DNA of 36,438 nucleotides, from contig CAJWBJ010000036.1 in NCBI GenBank assembly GCA_913020495.1, positions 1-36,438 of the forward strand, read 5' to 3'. This stretch comes from an uncultured Oleiphilus sp. GTDB taxonomy: Bacteria; Pseudomonadota; Gammaproteobacteria; Pseudomonadales; Oleiphilaceae. This document shows, in pieces, positions 8,242-16,543 of this stretch. The translations under genes and the position numbers were made by a program. The first letter of the stretch is position 1. Every line of letters starts with the position of its first letter. The notes beneath the pieces are model-generated. The model was not told where the DNA came from, did no database searches, and worked only from the letters and a program-made list of their open reading frames with translations.

Positions 8242-9267
8242 ATGAGTGAATCTCATGTAAAGACCTTAGAACTGACATTAATTGAATCCATTAATCTTGC
8301 GTTAAATAGGGCGATGATCTTACATCCAGAGATGGTTGTTTTAGGTGAAGATGTAGGCGTTAATGGTGGGGTTTTTCGTGCAACAGAAGGCTTGAGAGAC
8401 AAGTTCGGCCTTAAGCGCGTCATGGATACTCCGCTTGCTGAAGCACTGATTGCAGGCATTACAGTAGGTATGGCAGCGCAAGGCTTAAGGCCGGTTGCTG
8501 AAATACAATTCATGGGCTTTATTTTTGCGGCTATGGAACAACTAGCCACTCATGCTGCCCGTTTACGAAATAGAACAAGAGGGCGGTTGAGTTGTCCTAT
8601 GGTTATCAGGGCACCTTATGGAGGCGGAATTCATGCGCCAGAACATCATAGTGAAAGTACAGAAGCTTTATTTGCTCATATACCAGGGCTTCGTGTTGTG
8701 ATCCCAAGCTCACCTGTTAGAGCTTATGGTTTGTTATTGTCGGCCATTGAATCAAATGACCCTGTAATTTTTCTTGAACCTAAACGAATATATCGTTTAA
8801 CGAAAAGCAATGTCATCGATAATGGAAAAAGCTTACCTTTGGATAGCTGTTTCATATTGCGCGAAGGTAAAGATATGACCTTGGTTTCATGGGGAGCAAT
8901 GATTACAGAAACCATGCAAGCTGCTAAGATATTAGCGTCAAAAGACATTGATTGTGAAGTGATTGACCTTGCAACAATATCTCCTTTTGATCGTGAAACA
9001 ATTGTTCATTCAGTCAAAAAGACGGGTCGATGTTGCATTATTCATGAGGCTTCTCGCAATTGTGGTGTGGGGGCAGAGATTGCTGCTTGTGTTTCAGAGT
9101 TTGCATTCCCTTACCTTAAAGCACCCACTTCCAGAATATGTGGTTACGATACCATCATGCCGTACTTTCAAAATGAACAAGATTACTTGCCATCGGTTGA
9201 AAAGATTGTTGATACCGTCGTGGCGAGTTATGCCTCAAAAAAGGAGGCGGCTTATGCAAACATTTAA
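8242..9267 (+). CDS. 2-oxo acid dehydrogenase E1 component, beta subunit
   Basis: The partner of the alpha subunit in the ThDP-dependent E1 heterotetramer. ATG 8242 is chosen because AGAGGTG sits about 7 bases upstream; a GTG at 8233 overlaps that site. The 341-residue sequence is typical: EDVGVNGGVFRATEGL, DTPLAEALIAG, the helix FIFAAMEQL, APYGGGIHAPEHHSES and DPVIFLEPKRIYR. The last resembles the branched-chain and Gram-positive PDH beta chains. It is separated from the alpha gene by 54 bases and overlaps the E2 gene by 14 bases, indicating translational coupling. Confidence 0.92.
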   Translation: MSESHVKTLELTLIESINLALNRAMILHPEMVVLGEDVGVNGGVFRATEGLRDKFGLKRVMDTPLAEALIAGITVGMAAQGLRPVAEIQFMGFIFAAMEQLATHAARLRNRTRGRLSCPMVIRAPYGGGIHAPEHHSESTEALFAHIPGLRVVIPSSPVRAYGLLLSAIESNDPVIFLEPKRIYRLTKSNVIDNGKSLPLDSCFILREGKDMTLVSWGAMITETMQAAKILASKDIDCEVIDLATISPFDRETIVHSVKKTGRCCIIHEASRNCGVGAEIAACVSEFAFPYLKAPTSRICGYDTIMPYFQNEQDYLPSVEKIVDTVVASYASKKEAAYANI

Positions 9268-10468
9268 ATTACCTGATTTAGGAGAAGGGTTACAAGAAGC
9301 TGAGATCATTGAGTGGCTGGTTAAAGAAGGCGATACGGTTCATGTTGATCAGCTAATGGTACTCGTTGAAACAGCTAAAGCGGTGGTAGAAATACCATCA
9401 CCGGTCGATGCTGAGATTACAAAAATCTGTGCGTCAGAAGGAGATATCATTCATGTTAATGAAGTGCTTGTTGAATATGAAGGTGAAAGTACAGAAACTG
9501 CTGAGAAAAGTGTTTCTGTTGTAGGGGAATTAATAACAAGTACTGAAATGAATCAAGGTGAAGAATTCATTATTGGTTCAGACAGAGGGAAAAGAGCGGA
9601 TAGGAAGATAAAAACAAATCAACATGGTTCAACCGTCGAATTTGCGGCACCACCAAGCATTATTGCTTTTGCAAAGAAGCTTGGGATTGAGCAAGAATTA
9701 AATAAATCTGAGTTTGGTTGTATCACACACAAGGACTTAATAAGGATATTCGAAAAGAAATATAAAACGGCGGCAGCCAACCATAATGAATGTAGTTCAA
9801 ATCAGATTAATTCAGAAAATAAACTGATTAAATTGTCGGGTGCAAAGAAGGTTATGGCACAAACAATGAGTAAGTCATGGCAGCAGGTGCCTGCAGTGAC
9901 TCTATTTGATGATGCAAATATATCAGCTTGGCATGAAGAGGAAGATATAACACTACGGCTATTAAATGCTCTTATTGCTGCATGTACTGCTATGCCATTG
10001 TTAAATGCATGGTTTGATGAAGAAAACCTCACTGTTCAAATGTTTAAAGATATCAATATCGGTGTAGCAGTTAATACTGATGAAGGGTTATATGTACCTG
10101 TCATACGAAAAACTCAAAACCTGTCAGTCAATGAAGTAAAAAGCACGCTAAGTACTTTAATTCAGCAAGTTAAGGCAAAAAAAATATCTCCGCAAAATAT
10201 GCTGGGGGCGACGATTAGCTTAAGTAATTTTGGGACCTTAAGTGGTCGGTATGCAACACCCATTGTGGTGCCGCCACAAGTTGCTATCATTGGTGTTGGA
10301 AAAATACGACAAGAGGCAGTTGTTGTTGATGATAAGATTGAAGTTGGTCGTATATTACCAATATCTTTAACATTCGATCATCGTGCTGCAAGTGGTGCAG
10401 ATGCCTCTGCATTTCTTGAAGAGTTTATTGCTAATATTCAAAGAGTATCAATTTTAAATAAACATTAA
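9254..10468 (+). CDS. 2-oxo acid dehydrogenase E2 component (lipoyl dihydrolipoamide acyltransferase)
   Basis: Carries the acyl group from E1 to CoA as the core of the complex. The start MQTFKLPDLGEG follows AGGAGG (about 7 bases), inside the end of the E1 beta gene. Domain order in 404 residues is: one lipoyl domain (1-80, lipoyl Lys K42 in VETAKAVVE), a peripheral-subunit-binding domain (about 132-168, AAPPSIIAFAKKLG) and the acyltransferase core (about 180-404). The core's catalytic HRxxDG motif reads H376-R-A-A-S380-G, with Ser for Asp. The His is retained. Substitutions at that Asp occur in related E2s, so activity may persist. No E3 gene follows, so lipoamide dehydrogenase must come from elsewhere. 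Confidence 0.92.
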   Translation: MQTFKLPDLGEGLQEAEIIEWLVKEGDTVHVDQLMVLVETAKAVVEIPSPVDAEITKICASEGDIIHVNEVLVEYEGESTETAEKSVSVVGELITSTEMNQGEEFIIGSDRGKRADRKIKTNQHGSTVEFAAPPSIIAFAKKLGIEQELNKSEFGCITHKDLIRIFEKKYKTAAANHNECSSNQINSENKLIKLSGAKKVMAQTMSKSWQQVPAVTLFDDANISAWHEEEDITLRLLNALIAACTAMPLLNAWFDEENLTVQMFKDINIGVAVNTDEGLYVPVIRKTQNLSVNEVKSTLSTLIQQVKAKKISPQNMLGATISLSNFGTLSGRYATPIVVPPQVAIIGVGKIRQEAVVVDDKIEVGRILPISLTFDHRAASGADASAFLEEFIANIQRVSILNKH

Positions 10469-10564
10469 TTGAACGTTATTTCGCGTGTGTAATTGTGATC
10501 AAATAAAGGTAAACTTCGGCCTGATTCCATATCATGTATTACTAACAACAAATAACAGGTTTCC

Positions 10565-10933
10565 ATGAAACATTTAGCCCTTATCGCAATAGCTGGTGCA
10601 GTCGGTGCTATGGCGCGTTATACCCTGGTCAACTTAGTTGGAGGGCGTGCTTTTCCTTGGGGAACCATGACAGTAAATATAATTGGCTCATTTTTGATGG
10701 GTATTGCCTATATTGTTATTGTCGAAAAATCATTAATATCACCCGAAATGAAACCTCTCTTTATGACCGGTTTTCTAGGTGCCTTTACAACATTCTCTGC
10801 TTTTTCTTTAGAAGCATGGGAGTTATTAGATAGAGGTGAGCCCCTGCAAGCGCTTACTTATGTCGCTGGTTCTGTTATATTTTGTCTAATTGCCGTGATG
10901 GCTGGTGTGTTTTTTACCCGTGCAACATTTTAA
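10565..10933 (+). CDS. crcB: Fluoride ion channel CrcB/FluC
   Basis: Exports fluoride as a dual-topology dimer in the inner membrane. The 122-residue protein has four hydrophobic segments and the family signatures GAVGAMARY, NIIGSFLMG and GFLGAFTTFSAFSLE (the Phe-box region and Na+-site Thr/Gly). It is of normal length. No fluoride riboswitch fold was recognised in the 96 bases upstream. It precedes serS by 61 bases, a neighbourhood I recall from other gammaproteobacteria. Confidence 0.95.
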   Translation: MKHLALIAIAGAVGAMARYTLVNLVGGRAFPWGTMTVNIIGSFLMGIAYIVIVEKSLISPEMKPLFMTGFLGAFTTFSAFSLEAWELLDRGEPLQALTYVAGSVIFCLIAVMAGVFFTRATF

Positions 10934-10970
10934 CTGTTTAAATAGCGGTCTATTATACAGACCAAATTAA

Positions 10971-12272
<1,302 letters not shown>

Positions 12273-12309
12273 AATCATTGTCTAGAGTACACGTAGAACT
12301 CGAACTTAT

Positions 12310-12341
12310 GTCATTTCGGCTGCATAGCGCAGCGGAATGAC
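12310..12341. repeat. Palindromic intergenic repeat (GTCATT...GAATGAC)
   Basis: GTCATTTCGGCTGC pairs with GCAGCGGAATGAC with one mismatch and one bulge, a near-perfect hairpin of about 13 bp with a short loop. It looks like the GTCATTCCG-type repeats scattered in many proteobacterial chromosomes. It lies 38 bases after serS and 87 bases before cysG on the same strand, where it could attenuate read-through or stabilise the serS mRNA. No T-tract follows, so it is not a classical terminator. Confidence 0.6.
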
Positions 12342-12427
12342 AAAGTAGTAAAAGAAACAACCACAGTACAACGTTCTCAAAATATTTATTCATCCGAAGT
12401 GCTCAATCAATCATTTAAGGTTTTAAT

Positions 12428-13810
12428 ATGGATTTCCTACCACTTTTCTTTGATTTAAAACAAAGTACGGCACTTGTCTTTGGTGCTTCAGATGCTGCTG
12501 CTAGAAAAGTTGAAATCTTGCTTAAAGCAAATTGTCGAGTAGTACTTGTCACGGAAACGCTCAACACAAGCCTTAAAGGCTATTTAGACTCGCCACTATT
12601 TGAACATTATTTGGCCCTGAATGACTCCTTATGGGACTCAGCAAATATTGTGATTGCTGCAACGGATGATGCCAGTGTTGATGAGCAGATATCCGATCAG
12701 GCAAAGTCTCTAAAAATACCTGTTAATGTGGTTAATCGAGCCGACTTAAGTAACTTTGTATTCCCTTCCATTATTGACCGCTCTCCTATTATTGCAGCCG
12801 TCTCAAGTAGTGGTGAATTACCTGTTCTTACTCGTTTGTTGCGTAATCGTCTTGAAGCCAGTATCCCCCATGCTTTTGGTCGTTTAGCGATCATTGCGAG
12901 AAAATATCGTAACGAAGTTAAACAGCAGATTACTGCAATTAATACTCGTCGTCAGTTTTGGGAAAGCGTGTTAGAGGGCCGTTTTGCAGACTTGGTTTTT
13001 TCCGGTCAAGAAGAGGCAGCAGAAGATGAATTAAAGGCCAAGCTTAATCAGCAGTTAAGTGATAAAAATCAGGTGGATGGTGAGGTTTATCTGGTCGGTG
13101 CTGGCCCTGGTGACCCAGACCTACTCACTTTCAAGGCATTACGTTTAATTCGACAAGCGGATATTGTTTTATATGACCGCTTAGTTTCAGAGCCAATTTT
13201 AGCATTAGTTCGACAAGACGCTGAAAAAGTTAATGTAGGTAAAGAACGATCAAATCATTTAGTGCCGCAAGACTCAATCAATGAATTACTCGTTCAATAT
13301 GCAAAAGAAGGGAAACGCGTACTTAGACTAAAAGGTGGTGACCCTTTCATTTTTGGACGTGGCGGAGAAGAAATTGAAACTCTCGCAGAGCAGGGGGTAT
13401 CATTTCAAGTTGTACCAGGAATTACTGCTGCATCTGGTTGCGCTGCCTATTCTGGTATCCCTCTTACGCACCGTGATTACTCGCAGTCAGTGCGTTTTGT
13501 TACTGGGCACCTTAAAAATGATACGTGTGATCTACCTTGGAGCGAGTTTGTTCAAGAGAACCAAACGTTAGTTTTTTACATGGGGTTAACGGGCTTACCA
13601 ACAATTTGCCGGTCATTAATAGAGCATGGTATGAGTGAGAACAAGCCTATTGCTTTGATTTCTAAGGGAACAACACGGTTTCAAAAAGTACTTTCTGGAA
13701 CATTAGCGACAATTTCCGAACTAGCTGACCAAGAACAAATAAGTGCACCAACACTCATTATCATTGGCGATGTGGTCAATCTTCGTGAAAAATTACAATG
13801 GTTTTCTTAA
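12428..13810 (+). CDS. cysG: Siroheme synthase CysG-type fusion (SirC/Met8-like N half, uroporphyrinogen-III methyltransferase C half)
   Basis: In full CysG proteins the C-terminal half methylates uroporphyrinogen III to precorrin-2, and the N-terminal half oxidises it with NAD+ and inserts iron to make siroheme. The 460-residue length and domain order are normal. The methyltransferase half (about 215-455) is intact: VGAGPGDPDLLT, RLKGGDPFIFGRGGEE, PGITAASGCAAYSGIPLTHRDY. The N half departs from the consensus. The nucleotide-binding GGGDVAERK reads GASDAAARK, and the proposed catalytic Asp (D104 of Salmonella CysG, in NVVD) is Asn103 (codon AAT at 12734-12736). The rest of that half (PSIIDRSP, VSSSGELPVLTRLLRNRLE) is well kept. 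It may have changed or lost dehydrogenase/ferrochelatase activity. Confidence 0.93.
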   Translation: MDFLPLFFDLKQSTALVFGASDAAARKVEILLKANCRVVLVTETLNTSLKGYLDSPLFEHYLALNDSLWDSANIVIAATDDASVDEQISDQAKSLKIPVNVVNRADLSNFVFPSIIDRSPIIAAVSSSGELPVLTRLLRNRLEASIPHAFGRLAIIARKYRNEVKQQITAINTRRQFWESVLEGRFADLVFSGQEEAAEDELKAKLNQQLSDKNQVDGEVYLVGAGPGDPDLLTFKALRLIRQADIVLYDRLVSEPILALVRQDAEKVNVGKERSNHLVPQDSINELLVQYAKEGKRVLRLKGGDPFIFGRGGEEIETLAEQGVSFQVVPGITAASGCAAYSGIPLTHRDYSQSVRFVTGHLKNDTCDLPWSEFVQENQTLVFYMGLTGLPTICRSLIEHGMSENKPIALISKGTTRFQKVLSGTLATISELADQEQISAPTLIIIGDVVNLREKLQWFS

Positions 13811-14107
13811 ATAGGGATAACCTGAATGGCACTTTTTTAAGGGAAAACGCTCAATAATTCAGTATATTGTTTTTTAAGTAGGTCAGAATTTAGGGCCTGC
13901 CCCGCGAGTGGAGTGAGTGCTTTGGGTATACCGACAGATATAGAAAATTTCGCGACATTTTTTGTAAGTCGCTAGTCGTTATAGCTGAGTTTATCATCAC
14001 TTACTTAGTATCGCGTTAGAGTGAGTTTCGATATAGATGACTAAGTCTTTGAAATTACACAGCTTTTAATTTAAGTAAATACTTTCAGATAAAACCTAAT
14101 CATCTCT

Positions 14108-14218
14108 TCAAATAACCTGTTGAATTAAAAAACCGACCATAATACTACTGATCGCAGTTGCTAATACGATGTCTATAAAGGTAAAAGGCTTGCTTTCTTG
14201 TCTCATACTCATGCTCAT
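14108..14218 (-). CDS. Putative small single-pass membrane protein (36 aa)
   Basis: A short open frame with a polar N-terminus (MSMSMRQESKPF) and then one hydrophobic helix from about residue 14 to 36 (IDIVLATAISSIMVGF...). GAGAG precedes it with a spacing of 6 bases to the second of three in-frame ATGs, so translation may begin at 14212 or 14206, not 14218. A charged head plus one clean helix is typical of real bacterial miniproteins and uncommon in random frames. No family is recognised. It is transcribed away from the hydrolase gene, with a palindromic control-like element between them. Conservation in relatives is the decisive test. Confidence 0.45.
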   Translation of the reverse strand: MSMSMRQESKPFTFIDIVLATAISSIMVGFLIQQVI

Positions 14219-14268
14219 CTCTCATTAGGCTCTTAAGGATTTAATAGGCTCTATTGTAACGAAAGTTG

Positions 14269-14295
14269 TTCAAAGTGTTACCGTAACAATTTGAA
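14269..14295. promoter_or_regulatory. Compound palindrome, candidate operator
   Basis: TTCAAA, TGTTAC, GTAACA and TTTGAA occur in order, each separated by a single base, giving two nested perfect inverted repeats about one centre (14282). A further GTAAC lies at 14256-14260. The centre has room for only one to three unpaired bases, so a protein-bound operator is more natural than an RNA hairpin. It lies between the divergent miniprotein frame and the hydrolase gene, and could control both. Confidence 0.45.
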
Positions 14296-14403
14296 ACATT
14301 GTAAAAAGATTCAATGGTTTGTGGTTAAACCAAAGAACTGTATTAGCCTTAATGAGTATTAATATAATAAGAAAACAATTACCTGTATCAGATTAGAACT
14401 AGA

Positions 14404-15378
14404 ATGGTGAAGAAAAATATGAATTGGGATCGTGATCGTCTATTAATGGAATTAAGTAAATTCTCTTTTCGAGCAAAACCAAAAGTTAAAGGTGAGGTCG
14501 TTAAGTATTACGATTTTTATGGTATGAATTTCTATTCAGAATTTGAGGGTTTAGAGCAACGTTTAGGCTGGATAGATACCAAAGATTTTAGAATCGTTCT
14601 TCAAAGCTTTAAACCAATAGATTCAATAGGGACCGTTTTTCTATTTCATGGTTATTTTGATCACGCCGGAATATATCAGCACCTGATTCGTTTCCTTCTT
14701 AAGTCAAATTTTTCTGTAGTAATTTATGATATGCCTGGGCATGGACTTTCCAGTGGAAAGCCGACAGCCATCAAATCATTTGAGCAGTATCAAGATGCTG
14801 TCGATTCTTGCCTAGCTGTTTGTACTGGGCAGTTTAATGAACCATTTCACTGTGTTGGTCAAAGTACCGGTGCAGCCGTATTAATTGACCGATTAATTAA
14901 AAATGAAAGTAACGCTGGTGAACAGTGCGGTATATTTGACAAAGTTGTGTTACTTGCGCCCCTTGTTAGACCAAAAGGCTGGGAGTCAATTAGTTTAATA
15001 CATTTTGGAATCAAACCCTTCTTCAAAATATGGCATCGTTCATTTTCAACAAATAGTTCAGATTTGGGCTTCGTTAAATTTCTAAAAGAACATGACCCTC
15101 TACAGTCCAAATGGATGGCAGTAGACTGGATTAGCGCTTTAAAAGAGTGGATACCAAAAATTGAAAATGGTCGGCGTTTAAAACGAAAAATATTAGTGAT
15201 ACAAGGAACTGCCGATGAAACAGTCGACTGGCCTCATAATATTGAAGTATTAAAGCGTTTATTTAAAGAGTTGAAAATTGCCTATATAGATGATGGAAAG
15301 CATCACCTTGTTAATGAGTCACTTGATAAAAGAAACTCTATTTTTAAAGTACTGCTTTCGGAGTTACAACAAACATAG
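14404..15378 (+). CDS. Alpha/beta hydrolase, lysophospholipase / monoacylglycerol lipase-like
   Basis: A 324-residue hydrolase with no signal peptide, so cytoplasmic. The canonical elements are FLFHGYFDH (oxyanion region, about 79-87), YDMPGHGLSSG, nucleophile S154 in GQSTG, acidic residue near 272 in QGTADETVDW, and His near 301 in GKHHLVNE. This is the serine aminopeptidase S33 (Hydrolase_4) pattern of lysophospholipases and monoglyceride lipases; the substrate is unknown. ATG 14404 is given; ATG 14419 is also possible because GGTGAAG lies 6 bases before it. TATAAT at 14363 is a plausible -10. It faces a similar hydrolase fold at 16544 across one unrecognised gene. Confidence 0.85.
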   Translation: MVKKNMNWDRDRLLMELSKFSFRAKPKVKGEVVKYYDFYGMNFYSEFEGLEQRLGWIDTKDFRIVLQSFKPIDSIGTVFLFHGYFDHAGIYQHLIRFLLKSNFSVVIYDMPGHGLSSGKPTAIKSFEQYQDAVDSCLAVCTGQFNEPFHCVGQSTGAAVLIDRLIKNESNAGEQCGIFDKVVLLAPLVRPKGWESISLIHFGIKPFFKIWHRSFSTNSSDLGFVKFLKEHDPLQSKWMAVDWISALKEWIPKIENGRRLKRKILVIQGTADETVDWPHNIEVLKRLFKELKIAYIDDGKHHLVNESLDKRNSIFKVLLSELQQT

Positions 15379-15729
15379 CCTGAATAAAAAGCAGCTTGTT
15401 CAATACAAATAAAACAAAAACTGATTTAGTTTTGGCTGTATTTCAATGTGAAATAGTTCACATGAATTACAAATACATTCGTTAGTCAATGATATTTCAT
15501 GTTGATCAATACATTATGTAATCAAATGCCCCTTAAAAAATAAATATAACTCTTATTAAGAGGCTTTTGCACGGCAGTCATATGACTAACTACACCATCA
15601 TTACTGTGTGCTCTAAACCGGAATGTAGGTGGAGTCATGCATAGAACCTAATGGTTAATAAGTTTAATAAAATATAACCTTCTCTAGTTAATAACCAGTA
15701 GAACTCAGAGCTAGCTAAATGGAGTTACT
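15379..15729. other. 351-base control region before the unrecognised gene
   Basis: No open frame of note. It contains a consensus CRP-like site (15447-15462), a weak stem CTCTT/AAGAG at 15550-15562 and a perfect 12-base palindrome AGTCATATGACT at 15576-15587. The long distance from the CRP-like site to the next start codon (about 268 bases) implies a long leader or a further upstream transcript. Confidence 0.55.
15447..15462. promoter_or_regulatory. CRP/Vfr-like binding site
   Basis: TGTGA-AATAGT-TCACA is an exact match to the TGTGA-N6-TCACA core, flanked by AA on the left and T on the right as in the full symmetrical consensus. It lies after the hydrolase stop and before the gene at 15730, whose direction it fits. 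Whether the host has a CRP-family protein cannot be seen here. Confidence 0.6.
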
Positions 15730-16428
15730 ATGCTAAAGCGACTATTCAGCTTTAAAAAACAAAAAAAAGATGCTCACTTTATCTCGTACAATAACCTTAG
15801 AGCAATTTCAAACAGAAAAGCCGTAGCTTCTAAAGAGAAAACAAAATCCTGGATGAAGGCTGAAGACGCTTTGAAGGTCAATATAATACACACAAATAAA
15901 AATAGCGGACTACGAACCCATATCAGTAAACTATCAGCACGACCACTATCAAGTCCGGTAGATGATGAGGTGTACGATAAACCGATTGTTGTGTCGGAAC
16001 TGGATCAGAATCCTCCATTTTATAATACAAACCCCTTTCCGCTCACTATCATTAATTCAGAATCAAAACTATTAGTTAAGGGTGGCTTACCTAAAAGCCT
16101 TGGCATTTTTTCAGATGTTAAAATACACTCGGAAATGATTAAATCTGAACTGAAACAACATGATATTTCAGTAAAATATTTTATTCACCCTAAGACTTTT
16201 ACCGCAGATAACTATTCAGTATTTGACGATATTTCTGCCTGGATTATTTATTTGTCTGACGAGGTGGATGAGGTCTTCTTAGATAAAATTATTGATAGGT
16301 ATATTGATAAACCCACCTTATTCTTATGTGCGAAAACCAACCGAATTAAAACAACGCAAAAGATTAACCAGTTTGTTTTAGATAATCATTTAACGGTGAA
16401 TCAACTGGATTATAATAAATATTTATAA
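15730..16428 (+). CDS. Protein of unknown function (232 aa)
   Basis: I do not recognise this protein. The start is well supported by GGAG 7 bases upstream. It has no signal peptide or membrane helix. The first 45 residues are very basic (MLKRLFSFKKQKK...), and a low-complexity linker runs to about residue 110. From about 118 to 225 there is an alternating strand-helix pattern: SLGIFSDV, then a helix, VKYFIHP, AWIIYLSD, then a helix, TLFLCAKTN, then a helix. That recalls a receiver-like (CheY/flavodoxin-type) fold, but the acidic pocket and Lys of a true receiver are not evident. A degenerate receiver or ligand-free regulatory domain is a possibility only. A CRP-like site lies upstream. Confidence 0.75.
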   Translation: MLKRLFSFKKQKKDAHFISYNNLRAISNRKAVASKEKTKSWMKAEDALKVNIIHTNKNSGLRTHISKLSARPLSSPVDDEVYDKPIVVSELDQNPPFYNTNPFPLTIINSESKLLVKGGLPKSLGIFSDVKIHSEMIKSELKQHDISVKYFIHPKTFTADNYSVFDDISAWIIYLSDEVDEVFLDKIIDRYIDKPTLFLCAKTNRIKTTQKINQFVLDNHLTVNQLDYNKYL

Positions 16429-16543
16429 AAGTTGTTTTTAAATCTGATCCAGACTTTATTTATGTTGGTTCGAACTTCATAACCAGTTTAATGAGTCTTG
16501 ACCGTATATAAATGCAGATAACGATTGAACATATTGAAACTTT

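Larger units (their letters stand above)
13811..14403. other. 593-base stretch between cysG and a hydrolase gene
   Basis: This stretch holds a 36-codon minus-strand open frame (14108-14218), a compound palindrome (14269-14295) and a TATAAT hexamer at 14363-14368 that could be the -10 of the downstream hydrolase gene. A slightly GC-richer patch around 13893-13910 has no recognisable content. No RNA gene or strong terminator after cysG was recognised. Confidence 0.6.

Noticed and set aside
8963-9253. In-frame upstream extension of the E2 gene
   Set aside because: It lies inside the E1 beta gene in another frame; AGGAGG and the MQTFKLPDLGEG lipoyl-domain start place the true start at 9254.
10469-10564. 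Fluoride riboswitch before crcB
   Set aside because: I could not find the conserved aptamer sequence or its pseudoknot pairing in the 96 bases.
10947-10963. Hairpin GGTCT/AGACC between crcB and serS
   Set aside because: The stem is only 5 bp, with no T-tract; not enough for a terminator or leader.
16498-16526. TTGACC as -35 of the lipoprotein hydrolase gene
   Set aside because: No acceptable -10 hexamer lies at 16-18 bases.
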